Part shown: piece by piece, positions 6,493 through 9,022 of the stretch
Numbering within the stretch: the first letter of the stretch is position 1
How the letters are laid out: every line of letters starts with the position of its first letter
DNA from: Bacteroidales bacterium
GTDB taxonomy: Bacteria > Bacteroidota > Bacteroidia > Bacteroidales > Azobacteroidaceae
Assembly (NCBI GenBank): GCA_020860885.1
Contig: JAJBTS010000313.1
Location: 6,266 to 15,287, forward strand
Length of the DNA: 9,022 nt
Direction of reading: 5' to 3'
Notes under the pieces: model-generated
Databases searched by the model: none
Told to the model about the DNA's origin: nothing
What the model saw: only the letters and a program-made list of their open reading frames with translations
Made by a program: the position numbers and the translations under genes

Positions 6493-8846
6493 TAAAAATC
6501 AAGCCGGTATACTACATTAAAAATAGAATTCTTTAACCTTTTCGGCTCAATGACCCCGGTCTTAAGATTATATTCATGTCCGAAATATTCTTTATACCCT
6601 GTAGCATTCAATCCTTTCACAGCTATTTCATGGGAAACTTTTGCACGGTTTATCCTGTAACTGACCGAGTAATTGGCTAAAAACACAGGACTTAATTGTT
6701 TGGAAAATGCCTGCGACTCATCGTATTGAGTTTCTTTATCCGGATGACTCATACTCTTCTCTATATCCACAGGAGAATACCTGTCTCCACCCTGGACCGT
6801 TAACTTAAGATTCACACTTAATACATTTTGTTTATTATTCCCTATCATCCATTCTTTGCCTATAAGTCCGTTTACAATATATCTGCGGTTAAACTTTGTA
6901 TTGTGCCAGGCTTTATCTCCTCCACGGTATTTAGAATCGAAAACCGAAGCGGTGACCATGTAATAAAATCCTTTCGTCATATATTTTTCAAAAGTGATAT
7001 CCACTCCGTAATTAATTCCTTTTCCCGTATTCACCAGCGCATCTTCCACATAGAAAGTGCTGCGGTTTAATACCGAATAAGAGCTATCCGCAATAACAGG
7101 CACATCGTATAAATACTGAAAATACGGTTCCACTTTCAGATTCATATCTTCGGCAATCTTAAAACTATAAGAGAAATTAAGATGATGCGCTTTAATGAAA
7201 TCCAGGTCTTTATTTACCAGCCTCTCTCCGGTTGCTTTTGTTTTTACAAAATACACATCCATCTTTTCCATACGGCTATGCAAACCATAGGCCAGGCTCC
7301 ATATGCTTCTGGAAGACGCCTTCCATTGCAGGGAAGCTCTGGGCTCCAGGGTCCAGTGTTTATTCAATGTCAAAAGTTGCCCGTTAACACCCAGCGTTGC
7401 GGTTAAACGATCCTTTACCTGAAACAAAGAACTGGTATACACAAAAAGCAAATTCGTACTGCCTGTTCCGTCCGAAACCTGTTCCAGGGGTTTGTTATTA
7501 AGCGGAGCTACCTTCAGATCCATATCATAATCCATGTGCGTAAGAGTAAATCCGGTTTTATTGGTATGATTCACACTGTATTTCTTATTCACGAAAGAAG
7601 TAAGAATGAAATTTGTATACCGGCTCTTAAATTCAAGCTGAGGAGCAGAATGCATCGATGAATCGTAGACATCTTCCGAAACATTCGCTTTCGAATAAGT
7701 GGTCGCCAAAGTTGTTTTTAAGGTTGTATTAGGATTGAAAAAATACCGGTGGCTCAGGCCTGTGGCCGCAGAAATAAGTTCCATCCGCGAATCTTTGGCA
7801 TCATCCGCATACTCCCATTCTTCAGGAGATTGAATCTCCGGTTTTATCTTATCTTTTAATCCGGTTCCCCAGAAAGAAAAGACACCGGCTTTCTGAGTGG
7901 GGAAATGGAACTTAAAATTCAAATCCTGATAATCCAGAAGCTGTTCCAGATCGCCGGCCGGACTTATCTTATTCATTAATCCGGTGGTGGAATATCTGTA
8001 ATTAAAAATATAGGAAGAATAATTCTTTTTACTTATCGGCCCTTCCGACGCTACATCCAATCCCAACAAACCTGCCTGAAGAGTATGCTGGTACTTCTGG
8101 TTGTTCCCGTTCCTTAATTTCATATCAAACACGCCCGACACCGCATTGTTGTATTCCGCAGGAAAAGCGCCGCTAAAAAAATCGGAATTACCCAGTACGT
8201 TGCTACTCAGTGAAGATAATATTCCGCCGCCTAACGTAGCAATATCTGCAAAATGGTTGGGATTAGGTATTTCCACCTCTTCCAGTTTCCACTGCAAAAG
8301 GTGCGGAGCGTTCCCATGAACAGAAATACCATTGTTCGCCACACTGGGAGAAACACCGGCAAAAGCGCTTACCAAACGGGCGGGATCGTCCATTCCACCG
8401 GCGTACCGGGAAGCTTCTTCGACACTTAGCCGGTGCCCTCCCGAAAGAGCCATAGGATTGATCGGCTCATTCTTCTGCACCGTCTCCCCAATCACAACTT
8501 CCCCCAACTGCTGAATATTTTCTCTCAGAAAAATCTCAAGAAATACTTCTTTTGCAGAGGTAACCTGAATTTCCCGTATAATATTCGTCTCATAACCTAT
8601 GGAAGAGACCTGAAGGTTGTAACGTCCTACCGGAACGTTTTTCAGGGTAAACCGGCCCTCCGTATCCGTAATATCTCCCGGATGGGTACTCCCGGTCAAC
8701 CCGACAGAAACAAAAGCCAAAGGGCCTCCGGAAGAACGGTCGGTTACGATTCCTTTTATAGTTTGAACAAGCTGTTTTTCCTGAGCAAAAGCCGTAGAGA
8801 AAAGAAACAGGGAAAATATGGCTATGAATTTTATTTTTAATTGCAT
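6492..8846 (-). CDS. TonB-dependent outer-membrane receptor with carboxypeptidase-regulatory-like domain
   Basis: A 784-residue outer-membrane protein. A signal peptide (1-21, cleavage after AFA, before Gln22) is followed by a CarboxypepD_reg-like beta-sandwich (about 28-108: KGIVTD, DTEGRFTLKNVPVGRY, SSIGYE). A plug domain (about 128-248) contains NGISVHGNAP, EVEIPNPNHFA and GAFPAEYNNAVSGVFD. A long beta-barrel of alternating aromatic strands then ends in Phe (VVYRLDF), as expected for Bam-dependent insertion. Proteins of this group take up ligands using TonB energy. No SusD-type lipoprotein gene is next to it, so it is not a standard SusC glycan importer; the ligand is unknown. At 784 residues it is shorter than typical SusC proteins (around 1000). 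Its stop shares a base with the first ATG of the pseudokinase (TAATG), tying receptor and sensor genes together. Start chosen because the signal peptide begins right after this ATG. Confidence 0.92.
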   Translation of the reverse strand: MQLKIKFIAIFSLFLFSTAFAQEKQLVQTIKGIVTDRSSGGPLAFVSVGLTGSTHPGDITDTEGRFTLKNVPVGRYNLQVSSIGYETNIIREIQVTSAKEVFLEIFLRENIQQLGEVVIGETVQKNEPINPMALSGGHRLSVEEASRYAGGMDDPARLVSAFAGVSPSVANNGISVHGNAPHLLQWKLEEVEIPNPNHFADIATLGGGILSSLSSNVLGNSDFFSGAFPAEYNNAVSGVFDMKLRNGNNQKYQHTLQAGLLGLDVASEGPISKKNYSSYIFNYRYSTTGLMNKISPAGDLEQLLDYQDLNFKFHFPTQKAGVFSFWGTGLKDKIKPEIQSPEEWEYADDAKDSRMELISAATGLSHRYFFNPNTTLKTTLATTYSKANVSEDVYDSSMHSAPQLEFKSRYTNFILTSFVNKKYSVNHTNKTGFTLTHMDYDMDLKVAPLNNKPLEQVSDGTGSTNLLFVYTSSLFQVKDRLTATLGVNGQLLTLNKHWTLEPRASLQWKASSRSIWSLAYGLHSRMEKMDVYFVKTKATGERLVNKDLDFIKAHHLNFSYSFKIAEDMNLKVEPYFQYLYDVPVIADSSYSVLNRSTFYVEDALVNTGKGINYGVDITFEKYMTKGFYYMVTASVFDSKYRGGDKAWHNTKFNRRYIVNGLIGKEWMIGNNKQNVLSVNLKLTVQGGDRYSPVDIEKSMSHPDKETQYDESQAFSKQLSPVFLANYSVSYRINRAKVSHEIAVKGLNATGYKEYFGHEYNLKTGVIEPKRLKNSIFNVVYRLDF

Positions 8847-9022
8847 GATTCTTATTTTATTATGGGTTATTTTTTTAACTAATTTAATAGGAGGTACACT
8901 GGAGAGTTTTTAACTTCTTTCAATAGACTCTTTGAAGTCTTCCTGCACCCCCGAAAGAGGTTGAATCCCAAAAAGAACTTTCTGCCCCTAAATCCCCTGA
9001 AGGGGACTTCTTAAATCATTGA
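8847..9022. other. Gene-free upstream region of the receptor operon
   Basis: No open frame of useful length is seen on either strand. The region nearest the receptor is AT-rich and should hold the operon promoter, but no exact TAnnTTTG is present in the minus direction. A short imperfect inverted repeat (8925-8940, AGACT...AGTCT) and two copies of the 9-mer TTTTTAACT (8872-8880, 8907-8915) are visible. The outer part is GGGG/CCCC-rich. Confidence 0.6.
8980..9010. repeat. CCCC/GGGG-rich segment resembling a dispersed intergenic repeat
   Basis: The segment contains the hairpin TCCCCTGAAGGGGA (8993-9006) preceded by GCCCCTAAA. Sequences of the type 'cccctaaatcccctgaaggggactt' are, from memory, scattered many times through Bacteroidota intergenic DNA. 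Copy number in this genome cannot be seen from the window. It continues toward the right edge. Confidence 0.4.

Noticed and set aside
2309..8846. SusCD-type polysaccharide utilisation locus
   Set aside because: There is no SusD-like lipoprotein, glycoside hydrolase or hybrid two-component regulator, and the receptor is shorter than SusC proteins.
8889..8895. AGGAGGT Shine-Dalgarno-like sequence on the plus strand
   Set aside because: No start codon with a usable open frame follows; strong SD sites are also not typical for this phylum.

Overview
The window looks like chromosomal DNA from a Bacteroidota member, most likely order Bacteroidales (a Parabacteroides- or Bacteroides-like genome). 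The basis is a TonB-dependent receptor with an N-terminal carboxypeptidase-regulatory-like domain, LytS/LytTR-type signalling genes, promoter matches to the Bacteroides -7 motif TAnnTTTG, and A-rich leaders without clear Shine-Dalgarno sites. Genus is inferred, not shown.

Left edge (1-305): a non-coding mosaic of repeats. A 22-base palindrome (arms GAGACGCAA/TTGCGTCTC) recurs with a 129-base and then a 110-base period. Nested 12-base and 18-base tandem repeats lie between the palindromes. It runs off the window edge and ends just before a TAnnTTTG promoter.

Plus-strand unit (306-2310): a patatin-like phospholipase, then an 80-base gap, then a protein resembling the bacterial eRF1-like (baeRF) proteins but with no GGQ motif. 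A strong intrinsic terminator closes the unit.

Minus-strand unit (8846 down to 2309): in transcription order, a TonB-dependent outer-membrane receptor, a LytS-type kinase homologue that has lost its catalytic residues (a pseudokinase), an intact LytS-type histidine kinase, a LytTR response regulator, and an NhaC-family Na+/H+ antiporter. The first four genes touch or overlap at stop/start junctions (TAATG, ATGA, ATGA), which suggests translational coupling. The antiporter follows 28 bases later and has its own promoter-like motif. The likely logic is an envelope receptor made together with a paired sensor that controls a LytTR regulator. The signal, the regulated genes and the antiporter's place in the circuit cannot be read from the sequence.

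The most notable points are an in-frame TAA in the regulator directly after the phosphoacceptor region (codon 55, two codons after Asp53) in an otherwise undamaged gene, and the kinase/pseudokinase pair. The last 176 bases (8847-9022) hold no gene. They contain the upstream region of the receptor operon and a GGGG/CCCC-rich segment that resembles dispersed Bacteroidota intergenic repeats.
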